Of a stretch of 27,277 bases of DNA, positions 7,905 through 15,906 are shown piece by piece. Source of the stretch: Pseudomonadota bacterium (lineage in GTDB: Bacteria; Pseudomonadota; Gammaproteobacteria; Pseudomonadales; Azotimanducaceae); assembly GCA_009936895.1 (NCBI GenBank), contig JAACDS010000080.1, positions 1 to 27,277 on the forward strand, read 5' to 3'. Made by a program: the position numbers and the translations under genes. Under the pieces are notes generated by a model. That model was given only the letters and a program-made list of their open reading frames with translations, had not been told where the DNA came from and made no database searches. Positions within the stretch are counted from its first letter, which is position 1; each line of letters begins with the position of its first letter.

Positions 7905-9728
7905 ATGCTGCAAAGTTTCCTGTCGCTGATCGAAGCCTTTCAACCGGCCAAAGGCCCGCCGCCGCAGACGCTGTGGCCGTTCTTCAAATGGTCCCTGTCG
8001 GGGAGCGAACGGGCGGTAGCACTGGGCGTGGTCAGCAACGCAGTGCTGGGCTTTTCAGAACTGGTGGCGGCTGCCTTTACCGGCTGGGCCATCGACAAGG
8101 CGATCGCAACTGGGCCGGGCGATCCTGTCGCACTATGGCCCTTGTTTCTTATTGCTTTTCTGTTTTTTATGATCATTCGCCCTGCGCTGTTTGCCTCCAA
8201 CAGTGCGGTGACGAACATCCTGTTGGGGCCGAATGTATTTCCGCTCGTGCTGTCGCGGATCAACCGACACACGCTTGGCCAGTCGATGCGCTTTTTCGAA
8301 GACGACTTCGCCGGGCGGCTAAGCCAGAAAGCAATTCAGACCGCGCGCGCCTTGACCGATATTGTGGTGGAGATCACGGATATCGTCATCTACATCATCG
8401 CGATTTTCATTGGGTCCATGTTCCTGTTGGCGCTGATTGATGCGCGGCTCTTGTTGATATTCGTGATTTGGTTTGTAGCCTGGGCTGTCTTTATGCGGGC
8501 CATTGTGCCACGCATTCAGACACGGTCTGCCGCGCGCGCCCATGCCCGCACGAATGTTTCAGGGCAGATCGTAGATACCTACACAAACATCACAACGGTA
8601 AAGCTTTTTGCCAATGACGCGTTTGAGGATCAGGCGGCGCTGAGATCGATGAGAACCTACCGGGACCGTGCGGTGGACTTTGGTATCACATCCGCCCAGT
8701 TACGCCTATATCTGGTGACAATCGGAAGCCTATTGCCGTTCTTGTCGTTGTCTGCGGCCCTGTATCTTTGGTCGCAAAGCCTGGCGAGCACTGGCGATAT
8801 TGCGTTGACGGCGATGGTGTCGACCCGGATCGCCCAGGTTACAAACCGGCTGTCCATGGCGGCTGTTCAGATCTTTGCCAATATGGGCGAGATCGAGGAT
8901 GGCATTCGCACCCTCGCCCCCCCGCATGAGATACAGGACAGGCCGGCCGCGCAATCGGACGTGGCGGCAAAGGGCGCGGTCCGTTTTGACGCGATCGACT
9001 TCAGTTATGGGGGCCAGGTTTCGGCCCTGCGTGAATTTACTCTAGATATCCCGGCGGGTCAAAAGGTGGCTCTGGTGGGGGCCTCAGGGGCTGGGAAATC
9101 AACGGTGACCTCCCTTCTACTGCGGCTCTACGACCTCGAAAGCGGTCAAATTCTGCTCGACGGCACTGATATTCTCGACCTGACGCAAGAGGCATTGCGC
9201 CAGCAGATCTCCGTCGTCCGGCAGGAGACTGCAATGTTCAACCGTTCCGCCTTTGAAAACATCCGCTATGGCCGCCCTGAGGCCTCCGAAGAAGAGGTCT
9301 ATGCCGCCGCGCGCCGTGCCTCTGCTCATAGGTTTATTGAAGGGCTGCGGGATTTTCGCGGTCGTGAGGGCTATGACGCTTTCCTTGGAGAACGCGGGGT
9401 GAAGCTGTCAGGTGGACAACGCCAACGGATCGCCCTGGCCCGCGCGATCCTAAAAGAGGCGCCGATTTTGTTGCTGGATGAGGCGACGAGCGCCTTGGAT
9501 AGCGAGGTCGAGGCCGATATTCAGGAGGCGCTGCGCGACGTTATGAAAGGTAAAACCGTCATTGCGATTGCGCATAGGCTGTCAACGATCGCACAAATGG
9601 ATCGGATCATCGTTATGCAGGATGGCCACATCGCCGAGCATGGCACACATGACACACTTTTGGCGCAAAACGCTCTTTATGCGCGCCTTTGGAACCGGCA
9701 ATCTGGCGGCTTTGCCCTGGCACAATGA
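7905..9728 (+). CDS. Exporter-type ABC half-transporter (membrane domain fused to ATPase)
   Basis: This protein of about 607 residues has an N-terminal six-helix membrane domain (about residues 30-330) followed by a nucleotide-binding domain. Walker A is GASGAGKST near residue 391, the signature LSGGQRQR near 501, Walker B ILLLDEATSALD near 522, and the switch histidine in AIAHRLST. It belongs to the MsbA/lipid-and-multidrug exporter class and would work as a homodimer in the inner membrane. The start is uncertain: ATG 7905 gives the usual length and is used here, ATG 7887 adds six residues, and neither has a strong ribosome site. It sits 82 bp after the TIM-barrel genes, so it may be a separately translated last gene of the operon. 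Confidence 0.85.
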   Translation: MLQSFLSLIEAFQPAKGPPPQTLWPFFKWSLSGSERAVALGVVSNAVLGFSELVAAAFTGWAIDKAIATGPGDPVALWPLFLIAFLFFMIIRPALFASNSAVTNILLGPNVFPLVLSRINRHTLGQSMRFFEDDFAGRLSQKAIQTARALTDIVVEITDIVIYIIAIFIGSMFLLALIDARLLLIFVIWFVAWAVFMRAIVPRIQTRSAARAHARTNVSGQIVDTYTNITTVKLFANDAFEDQAALRSMRTYRDRAVDFGITSAQLRLYLVTIGSLLPFLSLSAALYLWSQSLASTGDIALTAMVSTRIAQVTNRLSMAAVQIFANMGEIEDGIRTLAPPHEIQDRPAAQSDVAAKGAVRFDAIDFSYGGQVSALREFTLDIPAGQKVALVGASGAGKSTVTSLLLRLYDLESGQILLDGTDILDLTQEALRQQISVVRQETAMFNRSAFENIRYGRPEASEEEVYAAARRASAHRFIEGLRDFRGREGYDAFLGERGVKLSGGQRQRIALARAILKEAPILLLDEATSALDSEVEADIQEALRDVMKGKTVIAIAHRLSTIAQMDRIIVMQDGHIAEHGTHDTLLAQNALYARLWNRQSGGFALAQ

Positions 9729-9967
9729 CGCTCCGCGTTGACCGCTATGCACCTCGCTTGCTCGCACCAAGTCAACAGGCTGTTCGGCGAACAACCCAGC
9801 TTTCAGGCACCTTGACCACGGCTATCGCACGCGGTTTGGAGATTAGAGAGGCGCTTTGCTTTTCCGTTGCAACAGCCAGTTTGGGCGTGACCCGCAAAGG
9901 GGCGCAGCAATCCATTCCAACAGAATACACTAGATTATTCCGAAAGAGCCTGATAGGACACATGGGT

Positions 9968-10684
9968 TCAGTTGTTCAGATACATCATCCTCTCAAAACG
10001 ATGCATTGTTTCAAAGACGCAAAGCTCGGCAGGCCCCAAGGTCAGCTCGGGCATATCCGCAAGAAGCGCTTTCGCTGCGGTATGGGACAGTTCGATTATC
10101 TCTTGAGCCTCATCGCGGCTTAGCCAGCGCAGAAGATAGGCCAAGGTTACATGGAATTGGTACGCGTCGTGATCTGGCCGGTGGAGGTTGAGCTCATCCC
10201 GTAAGGCGTTGCGGGTCAGGCGCAGACGGTCTTCTTCCTGTTTGGTGGCACCGGCCATACCAACGGTGAAACCGCCAAAAACCTGTATGGGGCGCACTTT
10301 GAATTTTTGCTGACAGCAATGTCCCTTCAAACGTGCTGCCGCGTCCTCTGTGGCTTGAGCGATGGTCGCCTTGAGCGGCAGATGTGCGGGCCAACGATCT
10401 GCCGTTCTGGCATAATCGATCACACCTTCGAAGAGCGTCATGTGCAGGCTGTCGGCGGGCATAAAGGTAAAGGCAGATGCCAACGAACCGGCCTTGAGTA
10501 TGTCTTGCGCGGAAACAAGTGCCCTGAATGCGTCTGAAGCCGGGTCCACATGGCAGATCGTTGTGTAGCCTGGACAGGACACGGGCGCGCCGTCTTCGGT
10601 GAATTTCAGACCAACGGCGGCGGGACGCGCGCCTCCGGTCAGAGCGCCTGTCAGGTACTCAATAGCTGCCTGGTCGTCCTGCAT
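9968..10684 (-). CDS. 2H phosphoesterase superfamily protein (DUF1868-like)
   Basis: This 238-residue protein carries the two HxT motifs that define the 2H (LigT-like) phosphoesterases: HMT at residues 81-83 and HVT at 178-180. The spacing of about 97 residues fits two lobes of the fold. The KFTEDGAPVSCPGYTTICHV region resembles DUF1868 proteins. An AAGGA ribosome site lies 7-8 bases before the ATG. The start overlaps the 3' end of the MFS gene by 26 bp, so it is the last gene of the minus-strand run. Members hydrolyse cyclic phosphates or 2'-5' linkages; the substrate here is unknown. Within a phosphodiester/phosphonate locus, a small-molecule cyclic phosphate is a reasonable guess. Confidence 0.8.
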   Translation of the reverse strand: MQDDQAAIEYLTGALTGGARPAAVGLKFTEDGAPVSCPGYTTICHVDPASDAFRALVSAQDILKAGSLASAFTFMPADSLHMTLFEGVIDYARTADRWPAHLPLKATIAQATEDAAARLKGHCCQQKFKVRPIQVFGGFTVGMAGATKQEEDRLRLTRNALRDELNLHRPDHDAYQFHVTLAYLLRWLSRDEAQEIIELSHTAAKALLADMPELTLGPAELCVFETMHRFERMMYLNN

Positions 10685-11921
10685 AGACTGTCCTTTCTTT
10701 CAGAAGTTTCGTGCCGATCCCGACGGTGGCGCCGAAGCCTGCCAGGCCAAAGAAGAAACCAGTCAGCGCCAGGCTGCTGACTTCGGCGGTGATCCCAAAC
10801 ACAAATGCCCCTACTGCCGGTCCTACCCTGAAGATGAGCGTGTAGAGCGCCAGAATGCGACCCAATCTGTCCTGCGGCGCTTCCAGTTGAACGTAGGCCA
10901 ACGCCGCGATGTTCGAGGCTGACATAGCCGCGCCATGCACAACAAGGATGGCCAGCGCGAGCCAGAACAACCCAGTCACCGAGAACACAAGCAAGCTCAG
11001 CGCGAAAACCGCTCCGGTGGTCACGATCTGGCGCAGCGCTTGCGCTGTATCCCGCGACTTGCTGAAAGCCAGTGCGCCCAGGATCGCGCCGACACCCAAA
11101 GCCGCATTAAGCAGTCCCAATCCGACCGCACCCGCATCAAAGGCCACCTCGGCATACGCCGGGAAAAGTTCGCTGGCAGGGCGGATCAGGATACCTTGCG
11201 CAAATTGCAACAACAGAATGCCCAGGATCAGGGGCGTGGCACGCAAGTCCCGAAGGATTGTGAGCATCCCGTCCGTCGTGGCAGGATGCGGTGCCTGTTG
11301 CGGAGGCACGTCGCGGATGCGGTGCAGCGCAAAAGCGAGGGCCATAAACCCAGCCGCTGCCAACGCAAAGACCAAACCCGCAGAACCCAGCGCCAGGAGC
11401 CCCGCTGCCAAAGCGGGGCCGACAAAACGAGAAAGATTGAACCCAGTGGAATTGACCGCCAACGCCGCGGGCAGCAATTCGGGCGGTGCAAGATAGCGCG
11501 CCATGGCCAGCCTCGCGGGCAGCAAAACGCCCGACACCGCGCCCAAACCCACCATCAGTGCGACGATGGCCCAAGGCGTTAGCAAGTCTGAGAAATAGGC
11601 CATTGCCAGAGCTAGGGATATCAAAGCGGAAACAATCTGCCCCCAATACATGATACGCGGGGTCGGGTGCCTGTCGGCCATCGCCCCACCCCACATCGCC
11701 GTCAGGATTGAGGGGAACAGTTCCGCCGACGCGACGATACCTAACCAGGCCTCGGATTCCGTCAGCTGCCAGGTCACCCAACCGACACCGATCCGCTGCA
11801 TCCAGAAGCCCGTGGTCATCACCACGTTGCCTAATTGGTAGGTGGCAAAAGCCGGGATGGCAAAGACTGCGCGGAAGTCGGCGGCCCTTGCCCGGATCGC
11901 TTCAAGGGGATGGGCGCGCAT
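10659..11921 (-). CDS. MFS transporter (DHA3/EntS-like efflux type)
   Basis: This 420-residue integral membrane protein has about twelve hydrophobic segments. It begins with RAVFAIPAFATYQLGNVVMTTGFWMQRIGVGW, typical of the enterobactin/macrolide exporter-like branch of the major facilitator superfamily, and has the cytoplasmic-loop motif GGAMADRHPTPRIMYWG after the second segment. It lies 84 bp downstream of the EEP-fold gene on the same strand and overlaps the 2H phosphoesterase gene at its 3' end. The substrate is unknown. Next to a ugp operon it could export a breakdown product such as a head-group alcohol or sugar, but that is only inference. Confidence 0.85.
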   Translation of the reverse strand: MRAHPLEAIRARAADFRAVFAIPAFATYQLGNVVMTTGFWMQRIGVGWVTWQLTESEAWLGIVASAELFPSILTAMWGGAMADRHPTPRIMYWGQIVSALISLALAMAYFSDLLTPWAIVALMVGLGAVSGVLLPARLAMARYLAPPELLPAALAVNSTGFNLSRFVGPALAAGLLALGSAGLVFALAAAGFMALAFALHRIRDVPPQQAPHPATTDGMLTILRDLRATPLILGILLLQFAQGILIRPASELFPAYAEVAFDAGAVGLGLLNAALGVGAILGALAFSKSRDTAQALRQIVTTGAVFALSLLVFSVTGLFWLALAILVVHGAAMSASNIAALAYVQLEAPQDRLGRILALYTLIFRVGPAVGAFVFGITAEVSSLALTGFFFGLAGFGATVGIGTKLLKERTVYAGRPGSY

Positions 11922-12005
11922 TTAGCGCCACCGCATCACAGGCTTGACCCGGGAACTCAGGTTCAAACGGCTTATTATGAGAGTCGTAAAAACCATTCCC
12001 CACAC

Positions 12006-12866
12006 TTACAGCTTCAGATGCACAAAAATCGGCTGGTGGTCCGAGCCCACGGCATCCTCGCCGATCGTCATCCCCGCGACCCGGTCGGCCAGATCGGTGG
12101 TGACAAAGCAATGGTCGATGCGGCGTGGTGGGCGGCCTTCGCGCGGGATCGTATTCCCTGCGCCTTCTTCATGGCCCGCCAGCGTCCAGGCATCGGCCAG
12201 TCCATGAGCCCGCAACGTGCGGCCATGCAAGTCAGACATATCGCCTAAAAGTGCCGTGTATTCCGACCCACCCGGCGTAAAGTTCATGTCGCCCATGACA
12301 ATGGCTGCCATTGGCTGTGGCGGCAGCGATTTGTGGAACCAGGTCGGGTCGTTCAGCACCCCACCGGCCGACGCCCCACGTTCATGCCCACGCAAAAGCA
12401 CGTTTTTCATATAGTCCACCTGCGGCATCCGAGTATCCATCGACACATGGTCCAGGTGTACCGAACAGAAGCGTAGCGCTCCACCGGGCACATCTATGAC
12501 ACATTCCAGCAACGTGCGTTGCAAGTGAAAAATGCCATGCAGTGCGATCTTGGGAAGCGTATGATTGATCGAAGACAGAATCGGCCAGCGCGACAGCACC
12601 ATATTGCCAAACTGGCGACGGCGGCCTGGAACCTCCAGCGTAGAGGCGTTCAAGTCTATCCCCGGGCCGTACACCCAGTACATGCCCGGCGAACGTGCAG
12701 CTATTTCCACCGCCTGATTCACATCGCCGGAGCGCACCGCATATGTTTCCACTTCTTGCAGCGCGATGAGGTCGGCCTCGCCCAGTTCCGTCACGATCCG
12801 GTCAAGATCAAAGCGGTCGTCTTTGCCCTTGCCGTATTGAATGTTGTAGCTGGCCAAGCGCATCAT
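12006..12866 (-). CDS. Endonuclease/exonuclease/phosphatase-fold phosphodiesterase in ugpQ position
   Basis: This 286-residue protein has the motifs of the EEP (DNase I/sphingomyelinase/IPPase) fold in order: SYNIQYGKG (N8), ALQEVE (E38), VHLDH (H137), MGDMNFTPGG (D193, N195), RRIDH (D251, H252) and SDHQP (D276, H277). These are the Mg-binding and catalytic residues, so it should be active. No signal peptide is visible, which implies cytoplasmic action. Its start overlaps the ugpC stop (ATGA), exactly where E. coli has ugpQ, the glycerophosphodiester phosphodiesterase. It probably hydrolyses the phosphodiester taken up by UgpBAEC. A second ATG three bases inside (12863) is an alternative start. 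Confidence 0.85.
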   Translation of the reverse strand: MMRLASYNIQYGKGKDDRFDLDRIVTELGEADLIALQEVETYAVRSGDVNQAVEIAARSPGMYWVYGPGIDLNASTLEVPGRRRQFGNMVLSRWPILSSINHTLPKIALHGIFHLQRTLLECVIDVPGGALRFCSVHLDHVSMDTRMPQVDYMKNVLLRGHERGASAGGVLNDPTWFHKSLPPQPMAAIVMGDMNFTPGGSEYTALLGDMSDLHGRTLRAHGLADAWTLAGHEEGAGNTIPREGRPPRRIDHCFVTTDLADRVAGMTIGEDAVGSDHQPIFVHLKL

Positions 12867-13969
12867 GCTGTCTCAATCGCGTGGATGGGATCCGAAATCT
12901 CTATCCGCCGCCCGGTATCTGCGTCAAAGATATGCAGCGCTTCTTGCGGGATCGTGACACCGATCTGGGTACCTTCGTCTAGGCGCATCTTGTTTTCCGA
13001 CAACACAGAAAACTGCACGTCCTCGATCTTGAGGTGGTGCAGCCCTTCAGAGCCAAGCTCTTCGTAGAACTCAAATGTCGCAGTCAACGTACCAGAGCCG
13101 GGCCGGCACAGGCTCAGCGCTTCGGGGCGTGCGCCGATTTGAACAAGCTTGCCGTCCATCGTCTGCGCCGCTTGCGACGGGATGGGCAGGCTTGAGCCCT
13201 CTTCCAGCACGACCGCAGCGTGCGAGGCCAACACCCGACCCGGAAGGAAATTCATTGCAGGAGAGCCGATAAAGCCCGCCACATAGGTGGTGGCGGGGGC
13301 GTTGTAGACCTCTTCGGGAGTGCCGACCTGGTCAATGGTGCCCTTGTTCATGATTACCATGCGATCCGCCAGCGTCATGCCTTCGTGCTGGTCATGGGTC
13401 ACGAAAACCGAAGTTGCCTTGACCCGGTTGTGGATGCGGCGGATCTCGTGGCGCATCTGCACCCGCAGTTTGGCGTCGAGGTTCGAGAGTGGCTCGTCGA
13501 ACAGGAAGACCTCCGGCTCTCGGATGATAGCGCGGGCCATGGCAACACGCTGGCGCTGACCGCCAGACAAGACTCCTGGGCGTCGGTCGAGGAACTCGGT
13601 CAGCCCCACAGAACTTGCCACCTGTTTGACCTTCTCGATACGTTCTGCCGTGGGCATGCCCGCCACTTTGAGCGCATAGCCAATGTTATCGGCAACGGTC
13701 ATATGTGGGTAAAGCGCGTAGTTCTGAAACACCATGGCGCAACCCCGTTCGCGCGGTTCAAGATGATTCACCACCTTCTCGGCGATGGTAATCTCGCCGC
13801 TCGTGATGTCCTCAAGGCCAGCGATCATCCTGAGCAAAGTGGATTTACCGCAGCCCGAAGGGCCAAGGATCACGACGAACTCACCTGTCTGGATATCAAG
13901 GTTCACACCATGAATGACTTCGTCCTTGCCGTAGGATTTGCGAACATCCCTGATTGAAATATCGGCCAT
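12863..13969 (-). CDS. ugpC: sn-glycerol-3-phosphate/glycerophosphodiester ABC transporter ATPase UgpC
   Basis: This 368-residue ATPase of the CUT1 (MalK/UgpC) type has Walker A GPSGCGKST at residues 36-44, signature LSGGQRQR at 134-141 and Walker B FLFDEP at 155-160. A C-terminal regulatory OB domain follows (about residues 240-360), including IGARPEAL. An AAAGGG ribosome site precedes the ATG. It lies 43 bp after ugpE and overlaps the EEP-fold gene. Sequence alone would also allow other CUT1 systems, but the neighbours fix it as UgpC. Confidence 0.9.
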   Translation of the reverse strand: MADISIRDVRKSYGKDEVIHGVNLDIQTGEFVVILGPSGCGKSTLLRMIAGLEDITSGEITIAEKVVNHLEPRERGCAMVFQNYALYPHMTVADNIGYALKVAGMPTAERIEKVKQVASSVGLTEFLDRRPGVLSGGQRQRVAMARAIIREPEVFLFDEPLSNLDAKLRVQMRHEIRRIHNRVKATSVFVTHDQHEGMTLADRMVIMNKGTIDQVGTPEEVYNAPATTYVAGFIGSPAMNFLPGRVLASHAAVVLEEGSSLPIPSQAAQTMDGKLVQIGARPEALSLCRPGSGTLTATFEFYEELGSEGLHHLKIEDVQFSVLSENKMRLDEGTQIGVTIPQEALHIFDADTGRRIEISDPIHAIETA

Positions 13970-14012
13970 TGAAAAACCCTTTCTGCGCTAACGCTTCGCT
14001 AATTGAGCGCGC

Positions 14013-14939
14013 TTATTTGTCCGTGTTAATCAGTCCGCGTACGAACCAACGCTGCATGAAGATGACGACGGCAACGGGAGGTAGCATCACGATCAGTGTG
14101 CCTGCCATGGCCCAGTGCCAGTTGGGGATGTCGCCCCCGGTGGTGTTCATGTTCGGAACCAGCCGCGAAAGTTCCACCGCGGCAACGCCATAACTTGGAT
14201 CGGTGATGATCAAGAGCGGCCAAAGGTACTGATTCCAGCCAACAACGAACATAATCGTCGCCAGCGCCGCCATATTTGTGCGCGACAGCGGGATAAGGAT
14301 ATCCCAAAGAAAGCGCAAGGGACCAGCCCCGTCCATCTTGGCCGCTTCGACCAGCTCGTCGGGGATGGTTAGGAAGAATTGGCGATAGAGGAACGTGCCT
14401 GTGGCTGTCGCCACCAGCGGCATGATCAGCCCGGTGTAGGAGTTCAGCAAGTTCCATTCCAACGCTACTTCGATACCGGACACCGCATTGATCAGCCAGG
14501 AAAACCCTGTCACGTCAAGAATGGTCTGGAACGGCGACAACGCATTGGCCGCCACCGCATAGGTCGGCACGATGCGCACCTCCAGCGGCAGCATCAGAGT
14601 GATAAAAACCATCCAAAAGATGGGCATCCGCAGGCGGTGATTAAAGAACACGATGCCAAAGGCTGTCAGCGCCGCAATGACGATCTTGCCCACCACAACC
14701 CCGGTGGGCAGGATCATCGTGTTGGTGAACTTGGTGCCGAACGCGGCCTCCTCCCAGGCCGCGCGAATGTTGACCAGCAGTTGGTCACCCGGCAGCAGCT
14801 TTGCCGGGATGGCCATCACGTCGGGCAGGGTCTGGCTGGCGGCGACGATCACCAGGTAGATCGGCACCACAAGAATAAAGAGCCCAGTAAAGAGGATGGC
14901 ATGCGTTACGAGATTCAGCCACGGTGTACGTTCGATCAT
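14013..14939 (-). CDS. ugpE: Glycerol-3-phosphate ABC transporter permease UgpE
   Basis: This 308-residue CUT1 permease (MalG/UgpE class) starts MIERTPWLNLVTHAILFTGL. It has six hydrophobic segments and the EAA loop VEAAKMDGAGPLRFLWDILIP. The ATG at 14939 has a GGAG/GAGG ribosome site and gives the normal family length. The open frame continues upstream to 15344 but only as antisense-like residues within ugpA, so that extension is rejected. It forms the membrane channel with UgpA, whose stop lies 14 bp upstream. Confidence 0.9.
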   Translation of the reverse strand: MIERTPWLNLVTHAILFTGLFILVVPIYLVIVAASQTLPDVMAIPAKLLPGDQLLVNIRAAWEEAAFGTKFTNTMILPTGVVVGKIVIAALTAFGIVFFNHRLRMPIFWMVFITLMLPLEVRIVPTYAVAANALSPFQTILDVTGFSWLINAVSGIEVALEWNLLNSYTGLIMPLVATATGTFLYRQFFLTIPDELVEAAKMDGAGPLRFLWDILIPLSRTNMAALATIMFVVGWNQYLWPLLIITDPSYGVAAVELSRLVPNMNTTGGDIPNWHWAMAGTLIVMLPPVAVVIFMQRWFVRGLINTDK

Positions 14940-14953
14940 ATCCTCAACTCCAA

Positions 14954-15835
14954 TCAGGTGTAATGCACGCGCCGCTCGACGTAGCGGAACTGGATGAAGG
15001 TCAGCGAGATTACGAGGATCATCAGTATGATTGACTGCGCTGCCGCGCCCGAGTAATCCAGCCCCCGAAACCCATCTTCGTAGATCTTGTAGACCATCAG
15101 GTTCGTGGCGCGGGCCGGGCCGCCGCTGGTCATCGTATCGACGATGCCAAAACTGTCGGTGAAGCTGTCGGTAATGTTGATCACTAGCAGAAAGAAGAAT
15201 GTGGGCGTCAGCAGTGGCAACTGAATGTCCATCATGCGCCGCATGGGGCGCGCGCCATCCATGGCGGCGGCCTCCGTTAGGCTGCGCGGGATCGACTGCA
15301 AGCCCGCGAGGAAGAAAATGAAGCTGTAGCTGACCTGCTTCCATGCACCTGCGATGATCACCATGGTCATCGCATGGGAACCGTTCATGATCGGGTCCCA
15401 GAAATCTGGGAAGGCATAGTTGAGGTAGCTGGCAACCCCGGCAGAGGGATTAAAGATGAACCGAAACGCGAGGCCTATGGCCGGGGCCGCGACGGCATAA
15501 GGCCAAATCAGCCCGATCCGGAAGGACTTGTAGCCGCGCAATTGCCGGTCGGCAAAAAGCGCCAGGATCAGCGCCATACCCATAGCCAGCGCTGTGGTGG
15601 CCAAAGCGTAGACGGTGGATACGCGCACTGACTGCCAGTAACGGTCATCAGACAGAAGGTAGGCAAAATTCTCGAACCATACCCATTCATTGCCGCCACC
15701 CCAGGGCTGTTCCAGTGTAAACGCCCAGTACAGCGCCTGACTGGATGGCCAGTAGAAAAACACGAAGATGATCAGCAATTGAGGGGCAACCACGAGGGCC
15801 GCAATCCAATTGTTCTTGAAATATGCACGTCTCAT
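14954..15835 (-). CDS. ugpA: Glycerol-3-phosphate ABC transporter permease UgpA
   Basis: This 293-residue CUT1 permease (MalF/UgpA class) is close to the 295 residues of E. coli UgpA. The N-terminus (KNNWIAALVVAPQLLIIFVFFYWPSSQALYWAF) matches the UgpA pattern. The EAA loop is TEAAAMDGARPMRRMMDIQLP, and the C-terminus ends QFRYVERRVHYT. A GGAGG ribosome site precedes the ATG. The gene follows ugpB across a 71-bp gap with a strong hairpin. Confidence 0.9.
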   Translation of the reverse strand: MRRAYFKNNWIAALVVAPQLLIIFVFFYWPSSQALYWAFTLEQPWGGGNEWVWFENFAYLLSDDRYWQSVRVSTVYALATTALAMGMALILALFADRQLRGYKSFRIGLIWPYAVAAPAIGLAFRFIFNPSAGVASYLNYAFPDFWDPIMNGSHAMTMVIIAGAWKQVSYSFIFFLAGLQSIPRSLTEAAAMDGARPMRRMMDIQLPLLTPTFFFLLVINITDSFTDSFGIVDTMTSGGPARATNLMVYKIYEDGFRGLDYSGAAAQSIILMILVISLTFIQFRYVERRVHYT

Positions 15836-15859
15836 ATCGCCTCCAAAGCGTCAGAGGAT

Positions 15860-15886
15860 CCCCCGCCGCGCGTACGCGGCAGGGGG
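15860..15886 (-). terminator. Intercistronic hairpin between ugpB and ugpA
   Basis: An 11-bp GC-rich stem (15860-15870 with 15875-15880 and 15882-15886, bulged A at 15881, loop CGTA) lies in the gap after ugpB. There is no T run on either side. As after the binding-protein gene at 605-2167, it most likely gives partial termination or 3'-end protection of the abundant ugpB message rather than a full stop. Confidence 0.5.
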
Positions 15887-15906
15887 TGTGGTGTCACGCC
15901 AGAGGC

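Noticed and set aside
9729..9967. Terminator or small gene between the convergent ABC half-transporter and 2H phosphoesterase genes
   Set aside because: No stable hairpin with a T run and no credible small open frame were found in these 239 bases.
14940..15344. Upstream extension of ugpE by 135 codons
   Set aside because: It runs out of frame through ugpA, has no permease-like residues, and the ATG at 14939 has a good ribosome site and gives the family length.
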